A DNA stretch of 55,500 nucleotides. It comes from Desulfuromonadales bacterium. GTDB taxonomy: Bacteria > Desulfobacterota > Desulfuromonadia > Geobacterales > Pseudopelobacteraceae. Positions 1-7,082 of the stretch are shown here, one piece after another (the stretch's first letter is position 1; every line of letters begins with the position of its first letter). Made by a program: the position numbers and the translations under genes. Below the pieces are notes generated by a model that saw only the letters and a list, made by a program, of their open reading frames with translations, was not told the origin of the DNA and did no database searches. Location: assembly GCA_013377095.1 (NCBI GenBank), contig JACAAY010000021.1:1-55500 (forward strand), read 5' to 3'.

Positions 1-451
1 CATTAAGAGTTCCCTTGTTGTAAAGGCCACCGCCCGATTCAGATAATCCGTTGGTTACGATCAGGTTCTTCAGGTTGAAGGTAACATCGGAATTTACGTA
101 AAACACCCTTACCGAGTCGTTGCCGCTGACGGTTATATTCTGCCCGACTCCGTCAATGGTCATGTCTCTGCCAATAGTGAGTTCCGAAACCAGTGTGATA
201 GTGCCTGACACTGCGAATTTTATGGTATAGGGCGCTCCGTTATTAACGCCGCAATCGGCTGTGGAGGGGCCACCGCTGGCAGCAAGTATTGCTTCGCGAA
301 GAAGGCAACTACCGTCGCCCAACGTGAACGTAGAATTATCTGCTGTAGTTGTTACGGTTAGGGTAGTGGCCGCATGGACGGAATCCAGGATGATGAAAGC
401 AGCAAATAGCGGAAGGATAAGGATGAAAGCGCGGATACTGGGCAGGTTCAT
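1..451 (-). CDS. Secreted beta-helix protein with CSLREA-like N-terminus (partial, 5' part)
   Basis: The reverse strand reads open from an ATG at 451 to the window edge, so only the first 150 residues are visible. A ribosome site (AGGAGGG, about 459-466) precedes the start. Residues 1-27 form a signal peptide with a hydrophobic core and an Ala-X-Ala-like end (SVHA). The mature part begins with VTTTADNSTFTLGDGSCLL followed by REAILAA, a variant of the CSLREA signature found at the start of many secreted bacterial right-handed beta-helix proteins. Short beta-strand repeats follow (TIDGVG, NLKNLIVTNG, SGGGLYN), as in parallel beta-helix or polymorphic outer-membrane repeats. It is probably exported to the cell surface or medium. 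Its role cannot be told. Confidence 0.75.
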   Translation of the reverse strand, partial: MNLPSIRAFILILPLFAAFIILDSVHAATTLTVTTTADNSTFTLGDGSCLLREAILAASGGPSTADCGVNNGAPYTIKFAVSGTITLVSELTIGRDMTIDGVGQNITVSGNDSVRVFYVNSDVTFNLKNLIVTNGLSESGGGLYNKGTLN

Positions 452-629
452 GATTTTGCCCTCCTGTGAAAATCGCATTCCATTTTATGGAAAAAAGTCA
501 CTACTGTCCGGTAAATTTTGAGTGCACTGATATAACCATATAATCTCAATTGTTATTTTTGACAATTGTTCTTTTTTCGACATGAATTCGTTCCGAGTGT
601 AACCTTCCTAGCTTAAAAGGAGGGTAGTA

Positions 630-791
630 ATGCACACCGGACCAACCGTTTTCAAACAGCTCCTTCAGCATCTGCCTCGGTACGAATTCAACCGTTCCGT
701 CCAGCGTTACCGAGGAGAATACTGGGCCAAGAGTTTTTCAACCTACGAACAGTTCCTTTGTCTGGCTTATGCGGAGGACTGCACTGCATAA
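630..791 (+). pseudogene. IS4-family transposase N-terminal remnant (DUF4372-like)
   Basis: A 53-residue reading frame starts MHTGPTVFKQLLQHLPRYEF and continues to YRGEYWAKSFSTYEQFLCLAYAEDCTA before a stop. From memory this is the first 45 or so residues of IS4-type transposases, where 'SF..(W/Y)(D/E)QFL.MAFAQLTYRESLRD' would follow. Here it breaks after LAYA. A ribosome site (AAAGGAGGG) precedes the ATG. Upstream, about 497-525 (CTACTGTCCGGTAAATTTT) may be the left terminal repeat of the element. No catalytic DDE part is present, so this is an inert insertion scar. It lies between the beta-helix gene and the riboswitch/ParB region. Confidence 0.65.
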
Positions 792-930
792 ACTCCCCTG
801 CATATACCCACATACGTAAGCTGATATAAGGCCAGCTTAAAGATGTAAAAATTATAATTATTAGAATAAACATTAAATGTGTTGATTTTTTATTTTAAAT
901 ATGTTTTTTGCGATTAACATAAATTAAATC

Positions 931-1008
931 GAAAAGGCAAAGCCGGGGTGACCTGGTGACGCAAAGTCACCTGTGCGATATAAATCGGATAGAGGGGCCG
1001 CCGCAATG
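931..1008 (+). promoter_or_regulatory. GEMM-type (cyclic dinucleotide) riboswitch, candidate
   Basis: The stretch contains GGCAAAG, then a stem CCGGG/CCTGG capped by a GTGA (GNRA) tetraloop, then the GACGCAAAG block, and it closes with GGGGCCGCCG. Block order and spacing follow the GEMM-I (c-di-GMP-I / c-AMP-GMP) aptamer as I remember it: GGCAAAC, a GNRA hairpin, GACGCAAAG, then a second stem ending near GCCG. Departures are G for C after GGCAAA and TC for CC after GACGCAAAG. A strong terminator follows 27 bases downstream, which fits control by transcription termination. I cannot tell the c-di-GMP from the c-AMP-GMP type by eye. The next gene is the ParB-like gene at 1305. Confidence 0.6.
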
Positions 1009-1034
1009 ACAATAGAGTTATGTAAATACCAGAT

Positions 1035-1063
1035 CCCCTTTGCGTTTCAACAAAGGGGTTTTT
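1035..1063 (+). terminator. Intrinsic terminator behind the riboswitch
   Basis: CCCCTTTG pairs with CAAAGGGG around a short loop and is followed directly by TTTTT. It sits 27 bases after the GEMM-like aptamer and about 240 bases before the ParB-like gene, so it is probably the expression platform of the riboswitch. No antiterminator strand was identified. Confidence 0.75.
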
Positions 1064-1304
1064 CGTATTGCAGTGTTGACACAGGCACCCCAGTCAAAAC
1101 GTTCCGTGGAGAAAAGGCTCGTTCGCATATGAAACAAGATGAATCGAACGGAGGGATGGTCTGCAGGGTACAGGCTTGAGTTTCTGGCATTCCAAGGATG
1201 AATAGACCACGTTAGGACTTGCGAAGTTATGCGAAAATATCAGAAACGTTCCTGCCCCCCGATACCTAACCCTCGATATCTGACCCGAAAAGGAGGAAAA
1301 GCAA

Positions 1305-2105
1305 ATGGCTAATAAACAGGCATTCGCGCCGGAACCGGCCGCGTATGAAAAAGGCAAGCTGTACGATTTGAACGTCAGTGACGTTCAGCCGGACCCGGAG
1401 CAACCGCGCAAGTATTTTGACGAACAGGCATTGGCCGAGTTGGCGGCTTCCATTACCGGGCATGGGGTGTTGCAGCCGATCCTGGTGCGGGCGGGTACGG
1501 AAGGGGGATTTATCATCGTCTCGGGTGAGCGGCGTCATCAGGCGGCCAAAAATGCCGGGTTGGCCACGATCCCCGCCATCATCACCGACGGCGAACCGGC
1601 CGAGATCTCCATTATCGAGAACCTGTTGCGGGAGGATCTGACGGCCATCGAAGAGGCCGAGGGCATCGAGCGGCTGCGGGGTCAGCATGATTACGCCCTG
1701 AGCGATCTTTCCCGTGTCCTCGGCAAGGCGGAATCGACCCTTTCGGGAATACTTTCGCTCAACCGGTTGCCGGCGGAAGTGAAGGACGATTGCCGTAAAG
1801 ACCCCAAGGCCATTCTGGGGATACTCATGGAGATCGCCAAGCAGAATACCCCGGAAAAGATGACCGCACTCTACGCGAAATACAAGGAAAAGGGGCTCAC
1901 CAGGGGTGAAATCAGGAAAATAACGGCCAAGCCCAAGCCCAAGTCAGATGATGTGCCGATAGACCTGTCGTTTGTGGATCAATTTTATAACCGGCTCGAC
2001 GTGCTGGATATCACCAAATTGAGCGCCGATCAGAAGTCGGCGCTCAAGATCACCCTGACTCAACTTCGCAGTATGGCATACCAGAGGCTGAAGCTTTTAC
2101 AGTGA
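1305..2105 (+). CDS. ParB/Spo0J-family DNA-binding protein (solitary)
   Basis: 266 residues, with ribosome site AAAGGAGGAAAAG before the ATG. The N-terminal ParB/Srx nuclease-like domain (about 20-115) contains DPEQPRKYFDE, box II GERRHQAA (74-81) and the ENLLREDLTAIEEAEG helix typical of ParB. A central helix-turn-helix (about 125-150: LSRVLGKAESTLSGILSLNR) follows, then a Lys/Pro linker (AKPKPKSDD) and a C-terminal helix. ParB proteins bind centromere-like sites and, in the CTP-dependent branch, form sliding clamps. No parA lies nearby, so chromosome partitioning is unlikely to be its job. A plasmid/phage relic or a regulator (KorB/Noc-like) fits better. It follows the GEMM riboswitch and terminator, which may control it. 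A GC-rich hairpin follows the stop. Confidence 0.85.
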   Translation: MANKQAFAPEPAAYEKGKLYDLNVSDVQPDPEQPRKYFDEQALAELAASITGHGVLQPILVRAGTEGGFIIVSGERRHQAAKNAGLATIPAIITDGEPAEISIIENLLREDLTAIEEAEGIERLRGQHDYALSDLSRVLGKAESTLSGILSLNRLPAEVKDDCRKDPKAILGILMEIAKQNTPEKMTALYAKYKEKGLTRGEIRKITAKPKPKSDDVPIDLSFVDQFYNRLDVLDITKLSADQKSALKITLTQLRSMAYQRLKLLQ

Positions 2106-2136
2106 CATAAGGGATTTATATCAATAGTTAACCAAG

Positions 2137-2173
2137 GGGGCCGCCACCAAATGCAACAAAGCATGCCGGCCCC
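2137..2173 (+). other. GC-rich hairpin after the parB-like gene
   Basis: GGGGCCG (2137-2143) pairs with CGGCCCC (2167-2173), with an inner ATGC/GCAT stem. It lies 32 bases after the parB-like stop. There is no T-run, so it is either a factor-dependent 3' end or a transcript-stabilising hairpin. Confidence 0.4.
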
Positions 2174-2291
2174 AAAGGCTCAGCGAGGTGTATCAGAAGA
2201 TCAAGTTATTGAGGTAACGGCGGTGGGCACTTTGATTGGTAATAGCCAATAAATAGCCGAAAAAATTTGAGTTAATTTTAGGCATCTATCT

Positions 2292-2375
2292 AAGGAGATC
2301 AGACTGTTACGGCAGAAATTCTGCCGGCAGAAGTGACGTGTTTTGGTGAATGGAGGCTGTAAGATGTATCTCCTT
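2292..2375 (+). other. Possible structured RNA closed by an 8-bp stem
   Basis: AAGGAGAT (2292-2299) is exactly complementary to ATCTCCTT (2368-2375). Inside lies a perfect 7-bp hairpin with a 3-base loop (CGGCAGA/TCTGCCG, 2310-2326) and a purine-rich single-stranded part (AAGTGACGTG...GGTGAATGGAGG). A second hairpin follows at 2409. I do not recognise a riboswitch class. Together with the flanking hairpins, this means the 595-base stretch 2106-2701 holds structures but no convincing gene. Confidence 0.3.
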
Positions 2376-2408
2376 CATTAAATATTAACGGCGGATTTTC
2401 GTTTGTAT

Positions 2409-2435
2409 GCCCCGGCTATCGCATGTAGCCGGGGC
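2409..2435 (+). terminator. Strong hairpin, terminator-like
   Basis: GCCCCGGCTA (2409-2418) pairs perfectly with TAGCCGGGGC (2426-2435) over a 7-base loop. The T-run after it is weak (ACTGCTGTTT), so termination is probable but not certain. It separates the possible structured RNA from the WYL gene. Confidence 0.5.
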
Positions 2436-2701
2436 ACTGCTGTTTCTGGCGTCTATTTGGAGTCGTTCCCGAAATATCCCTCAATGGTCTGCTTGTCCTT
2501 TTCCAGTTTTCCATTCACAGCTGGTGTTTTGATGACTGATCCACTTCCCGACTGCTCAGTTTTTTTGCATTAGAAGCATTTATTTTGTGATGCAAATGTG
2601 TTTAAGTCTCAGAGTGATTCAGAGGAAACGGATTGCGATTCATTGCCGGTTTAAGCACCGTTGAGTGCTGGTGCGGATTGGAATTTTATACGGGGGGGCA
2701 G

Positions 2702-3673
2702 ATGGGAGACCGACTCTATTTTGAACGCTTCGTTTGGTTCGACTGCCAAGTAAGAAAAGGACACTATCCGAACACGACTAACCTGGCGGCCAAGTTCGAA
2801 TGTTCTGCCAAGACCGGCCAGCGGAGCATCGAGTATTTCCGTGACCGCCTCGGGGCGCCTCTCATTTACGATCAGTCGAGAAGGGGCTTTTATTACGACG
2901 ATCCGACCTTCATGTTTCCGGTCGTGCGAATCACCGAATCCGAACTGGTGGCGCTGCTTGCCTCGCACAAGCTCCTGATCGATGCAGCCGCCGGCCCGCT
3001 GGGCGATGAGTTGGGCAAGGTTTCAACCAAGCTCGGCTCTCTACTCTCGCAGAACCTGCCCGCCGGGGTCAACCCCGAGCGGGCATTTTCATTTCGCTGG
3101 CAGGGGTTCTCGCCGGGAGACCCGCTCGTCTTCCAGCAGATCGCTACATCCCTCCTCACCTGCCGTCCCGTTACCTTCTGCTATTACTCTCCCTTGTCCA
3201 GCGCTTGCACCATGCGCACCGCCGAGCCACACCACATGCTGAACTACATGGGTGCCTGGCACATGGTTGCTTTCTGCCGGTTGCGGGGCGAGTGGCGGGA
3301 CTTTCACCTCTCAAGAATCAGTATGATCAAACTCGAAGACGACACCTTCAGCCAGCGCGACGAGGAGCAATGGCGTCCCTTTCTTGAGGGCACCTTCGGC
3401 ATCTTCCAGAATCACCGGCGCTTCGAGGTGACCGTCAGGTTCTCGTCCGAAAGGTCGCGCTGGGTGCGGGACGAGGTCTGGCACCCCGACCAAAGGCAGG
3501 AGATACTCGAAGACGGAGGGGTGCAGATCACCCTCCCTGTTTCCCACGAGGCGGAGATCATGCGGGAGGTACTGAAGCACGGTGCCCACGCCGAGGTGGT
3601 CGAGCCGGAATGGCTGAGAGAGAGGATCGGTGAAGAAATTTTGCTGATGGTGAAAAAATATTCACAGGTATGA
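2702..3673 (+). CDS. WYL-domain transcriptional regulator
   Basis: 323 residues from the ATG at 2702, which has a GGGGGG ribosome site 4 bases upstream. A longer reading from a TTG at 2633 lacks such a site. The N-terminus (about 1-60) is a winged helix-turn-helix (ATNLAAKFECSAKT-type helix with QRSIEYFRDRLGAPL). The middle and C-terminus form a WYL domain, with the signature as GAWHMVAFCR (WHM for WYL) and DFHLSRISMIK. A WCX-like C-terminal part follows. WYL proteins are ligand-sensing regulators often found beside defence systems and can repress or activate CRISPR loci. It lies 28 bases before a DEDDh exonuclease gene, with which it is probably co-transcribed. The pair precedes the cas genes on the same strand, so it may regulate them. 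Confidence 0.85.
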   Translation: MGDRLYFERFVWFDCQVRKGHYPNTTNLAAKFECSAKTGQRSIEYFRDRLGAPLIYDQSRRGFYYDDPTFMFPVVRITESELVALLASHKLLIDAAAGPLGDELGKVSTKLGSLLSQNLPAGVNPERAFSFRWQGFSPGDPLVFQQIATSLLTCRPVTFCYYSPLSSACTMRTAEPHHMLNYMGAWHMVAFCRLRGEWRDFHLSRISMIKLEDDTFSQRDEEQWRPFLEGTFGIFQNHRRFEVTVRFSSERSRWVRDEVWHPDQRQEILEDGGVQITLPVSHEAEIMREVLKHGAHAEVVEPEWLRERIGEEILLMVKKYSQV

Positions 3674-3701
3674 CACGGAATGGGGGAGGTCGGGTGGTAG
3701 A

Positions 3702-4256
3702 GTGGATGTCATGATGGCTGATTCAAATTATCCATTGAGGGGTACTGTGAAACGGATGATTTCCATTGATGTGGAAACCAGCGGTATCAGTCCGCTTCGT
3801 GGAAGTCGGGTGATAGAAGTGGCCGCAGTCGAGATTTGGAACGGGCAGGCTGTAGCCGAATTTGCCAGCCTCATCGATGTGGCGTGCTGCATCCATCCTG
3901 CAGCCGAGAGGGTGCATTGCATCTCCAGTGAAATGCTTCGGGGCTCGCCTGGACCGGAAGAAGTCTGGGCCTCTTTTCTGAAGTTCGCCGGCAATTCGCC
4001 GCTGATCGCTCACAACGCCGCATTCGACATCGGTTTCATCCGTCATGAACTTGCACTTCTGGGGTTGTCGCTGACAAACCGGAGCATCTGCACGCTCAAG
4101 TTGGCCCGCAGGCGTTTTCCCCGTTTGGGCAGCCACCGGCTGGAGGCAGTGGCCCGGCATGTTCTGGGCGGTATCCCGGACGACTGCAGTCTTCACCGGG
4201 CATTGGGGGATGCGCGGCTGGCCGGCCGGGTCTGGGTTGCATTGAATGGATCGTAG
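3702..4256 (+). CDS. Stand-alone DEDDh 3'-5' exonuclease (DnaQ/PolC-epsilon-like)
   Basis: 184 residues from GTG 3702. ATGs at 3711 and 3714 are also possible; the GGGAGG site at about 3684 does not decide. All five DEDDh residues are visible: D23 and E25 in ISIDVETSG (Exo I), D109 in IAHNAAFDIGF (Exo II), and H165 and D170 in LHRALGDA (Exo III). The domain fills the protein, with no polymerase or other part. Family members proofread or trim DNA 3' ends. DnaQ-like exonucleases trim CRISPR prespacers before Cas1-Cas2 integration, and some type I-E Cas2 proteins carry a fused DnaQ domain. Cas2 here has no such fusion, so a separate exonuclease by the cas locus suggests the same role (inference). 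A terminator directly after its stop makes it a unit separate from cas3. Confidence 0.85.
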   Translation: MDVMMADSNYPLRGTVKRMISIDVETSGISPLRGSRVIEVAAVEIWNGQAVAEFASLIDVACCIHPAAERVHCISSEMLRGSPGPEEVWASFLKFAGNSPLIAHNAAFDIGFIRHELALLGLSLTNRSICTLKLARRRFPRLGSHRLEAVARHVLGGIPDDCSLHRALGDARLAGRVWVALNGS

Positions 4257-4283
4257 GGGCGAACCTTGTGTTCGCCCGTTTTT
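4257..4283 (+). terminator. Intrinsic terminator between the exonuclease gene and cas3
   Basis: GGGCGAAC (4257-4264) pairs perfectly with GTTCGCCC (4270-4277) around CTTGT and is followed by GTTTTT. It begins right after the exonuclease stop. The following 235 bases up to cas3 are G-rich and should contain the cas promoter, but no convincing -35/-10 pair was seen. Confidence 0.8.
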
Positions 4284-4518
4284 CTATTCGCCCGGCCTTT
4301 CATGTTACCGGCATTCGCGTATTTGCCCTTGAATCCTGGGTCGAAGAAGAAATGCCGTTCAGACATTAGAAGTGGTTATTAGCCTGAGCTGTTGTGGTAG
4401 GGTGTGGGGGGGGTGGGATGTGAGTGGTAGGGGTGATCCCCATGTGGTCGCCCGGTTTGGGGGATGAAGTGAAGGCGTTTTTCCGGTGTTGGGGGAAGGC
4501 GGAGGGAGACGCAAAAAA

Positions 4519-7071
4519 ATGGAATTTTGGGCTAAGGCTACTCCAGATGGGCGACCGGGTATTTCAGTTTATGATCACATGGTTAATGTTGGCTGCGTGG
4601 CGCGATGTATCGCCGAATCAGCGCCGGAACTTCTCGAACATTTCAACCTGTCAGCTTCTAAAGTTGGCGCGTTTGCAGCTCTTCACGATCTCGGCAAGAT
4701 ATCTCCTGGCTTTCAGCGCAAGTGTCAAACGTGGTTGGAGGAGAATAAGCTTGCCAAGATCGATAGAAACGCCTGTTGGGATACGTCCATGGAGCCGGAT
4801 CACGGCAAGGTTTCCCATGCGGCAATACAATCATTTCTTTTAAAGAATAACGTTGACGGGAGAACCGCCAAATATCTTTCAACAGTGCTTGGCGCTCACC
4901 ACGGTCGCCTATCAACCCCTACTGATCGTGTCTATCGTCCTATTGGCGCAATTAACGACACGTACAGCATGATAGATTGGGACGCAGAACGCAATACTAC
5001 TGCTCAGAAACTTTGGGATTTTTACGTTGAAGAGGGTACGCCTTTTTCCATTACCGCTGAATCGCCTTCGCTCTGGTGGCTTGCCGGACTTACCACTGTT
5101 GCTGACTGGATTGGTTCAGATGAACGTTTCTTCCCGGCAGACAATATCCCGGAAAATCAATCCGAAGTAGCACGGCAAGCACTTGACTCAATAGGTTTAT
5201 GCAAGACGGTATTTATCCGGAATCTATCATTTAATGATCTGTTTCACGATACCGAAAAACCGGAGATTGAATGGGTTCCCAATGAAATGCAATTGAAAAC
5301 TCTGGCGACAATCACTGAACCGGGAATCTATGTGATTGAAGCGCCAATGGGGATGGGGAAAACGGAAGCAGCATTGTGGGCGGCATATCAACTACTCATT
5401 TCCGGAAAAGCGACAGGAATATATTTCGCTTTGCCGACTCAGGCGACAAGTAACAGGATGCATATCCGGATGAATGAGTTTGTCCGCCGCATATCCGGCG
5501 CAGAAAGTTCAAGCAGGCTTATTCATGGCAACTCTTGGCTGATGGAGAAAAATCTTCCTTTATCACCTGTCATCACGAACAAGGATGCCGACAGCGATGA
5601 TGCAAGGGCTGGAAGGGATTGGTTCTCCTCGGCGAAACGGGCACTGATCGCTCCCTTCGGGATCGGTACGGTTGACCAGGCATTGCTTGGTGTAGTGGCA
5701 GCGAAACACTTCTTTGTTCGACATTTTGCGCTTGCTGGGAAAGTTGTGATTCTTGACGAGGTGCATTCCTACGATGTCTATACCGGAAGGTTGATCGACA
5801 AGCTCATATCAACCCTTGAAGGGCTTGGCTGCACGGTCATTGTCCTTTCAGCCACACTTACCGGAAAACGTCGCAGGCAGATTGTTGACTCACCAGCTTT
5901 TTCACAGGATGACGCAAAACAGCCGTATCCCCTTATTACGGGCCAAATCAGCCAACAGCCATGTAAGTCGGTTTCTGCGTTGCCTCCGGAATCAAGGGCT
6001 GTCCAGGTTGATTTTGTTGCTGCGTCCGATGCCATAGAACAGGCGGTATCTCTGGCTCGCAAAGGTGGCTCCGTGCTCTGGATTTGCAACACGGTTGGAG
6101 CGGCACAACAACAGTTTCGACTGCTTGACAATCTGTCTCAAGGGGAGTTTCCAGTCGGGCTCCTTCATTCCCGGTTCCCTTTTTGGCGGCGTGAACAGCT
6201 CGAAAGAAAATGGATGGCGTGTTTTGGGAAAGACGGCAAAACCCGTTGCGCTTCCATACTTGTTTCAACTCAGGTCGTTGAACAAAGCGTTGATCTTGAT
6301 GCCGATCTTCTGATTACAGAACTGGCCCCTACTGACATGCTTCTGCAACGTCTTGGCCGTCTCTGGCGGCATTCGCGGGAGAATCGCCCTGTTGATGCGC
6401 CTCGAATCTGCATAATCGAAGAAGATGAATCTCTTGAAGAGCTTCGTCGCATCGAACCAATGGCGATTATGAAAGTGCTCGGCAAAAAGTCGAAAGTTTA
6501 TGCTCCGTTTGTTCTCCTGCGGACGTTGGAACTGTGGAAAGCGCAGCATGGTATGGTTTCGATACCGGCACAAATTCGAAGTTTGATTGAAGAAACTTAT
6601 AATATGGACCGGGAAGAGCCACCGTCCTGGCAGAAATTATATGAAGAGTGGTTCGGGACAGATTCGGCAAAAGCGCTGATTGCTTCGCGAAACAGTAACA
6701 TCTGGCAGTTGGCCTTGGACGACCGGGAAGGCGTCCAGACCAGAATCAACGAGATGCCGACCTTCTCACTGGTTCTTTGCCGGAACTTCAGCCGTCAGAA
6801 TGCGGTCTTTATCGATGGCACAACGGGGTTTTTAGGAGGGGAAACCTTCTGCTTCCCGACTGCTCAGGCGATACACAGGAATCTGGTCAAGGTTCCTCGA
6901 TACTGCTTTGAATTTGTAAACCCTGAGCCGGCATTTGCGGATTATCTCTACGGTGAGCAGTGTGCCGGGATTGTGACTGAATGCGGAAACATTGAAATCA
7001 ACGGCTTAAATAGCGGCATTAAGCTTAGCTATTCCGACGAGTTGGGCCTTGCAGTTGGGAAAACATCCTGA
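4519..7071 (+). CDS. cas3: Cas3, HD nuclease-helicase of type I-E CRISPR
   Basis: 850 residues from the ATG at 4519, chosen for the GGAGGGAG site before it; the frame stays open upstream to a GTG at 4486. The N-terminal HD nuclease domain (about 10-210) shows YDHM, LHDLGK, DHGKVSH and GAHHGR. The SF2 helicase follows: Walker A EAPMGMGKTEA (about 275-283), LPTQATSNRM, DEVH box LDEVHSYD (about 413), SATLTG (about 444), then STQVVEQSVDLD and QRLGRLWRH (motifs V and VI, about 580-615). A C-terminal domain fills the rest. Cas3 is recruited by Cascade to nick, unwind and degrade target DNA. It is the first gene of the cas run, with cse1 starting 11 bases after its stop. Length is typical of I-E Cas3. 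Confidence 0.97.
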   Translation: MEFWAKATPDGRPGISVYDHMVNVGCVARCIAESAPELLEHFNLSASKVGAFAALHDLGKISPGFQRKCQTWLEENKLAKIDRNACWDTSMEPDHGKVSHAAIQSFLLKNNVDGRTAKYLSTVLGAHHGRLSTPTDRVYRPIGAINDTYSMIDWDAERNTTAQKLWDFYVEEGTPFSITAESPSLWWLAGLTTVADWIGSDERFFPADNIPENQSEVARQALDSIGLCKTVFIRNLSFNDLFHDTEKPEIEWVPNEMQLKTLATITEPGIYVIEAPMGMGKTEAALWAAYQLLISGKATGIYFALPTQATSNRMHIRMNEFVRRISGAESSSRLIHGNSWLMEKNLPLSPVITNKDADSDDARAGRDWFSSAKRALIAPFGIGTVDQALLGVVAAKHFFVRHFALAGKVVILDEVHSYDVYTGRLIDKLISTLEGLGCTVIVLSATLTGKRRRQIVDSPAFSQDDAKQPYPLITGQISQQPCKSVSALPPESRAVQVDFVAASDAIEQAVSLARKGGSVLWICNTVGAAQQQFRLLDNLSQGEFPVGLLHSRFPFWRREQLERKWMACFGKDGKTRCASILVSTQVVEQSVDLDADLLITELAPTDMLLQRLGRLWRHSRENRPVDAPRICIIEEDESLEELRRIEPMAIMKVLGKKSKVYAPFVLLRTLELWKAQHGMVSIPAQIRSLIEETYNMDREEPPSWQKLYEEWFGTDSAKALIASRNSNIWQLALDDREGVQTRINEMPTFSLVLCRNFSRQNAVFIDGTTGFLGGETFCFPTAQAIHRNLVKVPRYCFEFVNPEPAFADYLYGEQCAGIVTECGNIEINGLNSGIKLSYSDELGLAVGKTS

Positions 7072-7082
7072 GAGGAGGGATT

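Noticed and set aside
973..1179. 68-residue frame through the riboswitch and terminator
   Set aside because: It starts inside the aptamer and crosses the terminator hairpin; no ribosome site or domain.
2151..2252. 33-codon frame MQQSMPAPKAQRGVSEDQVI...
   Set aside because: It lies within the hairpin after the parB-like gene, has a poorly spaced ribosome site and no family likeness.
2453..2569. Minus-strand frame ending in LEKDKQTIEGYFGNDSK
   Set aside because: The composition looks protein-like, but there is no start codon between the upstream stop and about residue 20, so at most it is a gene fragment that I cannot identify.
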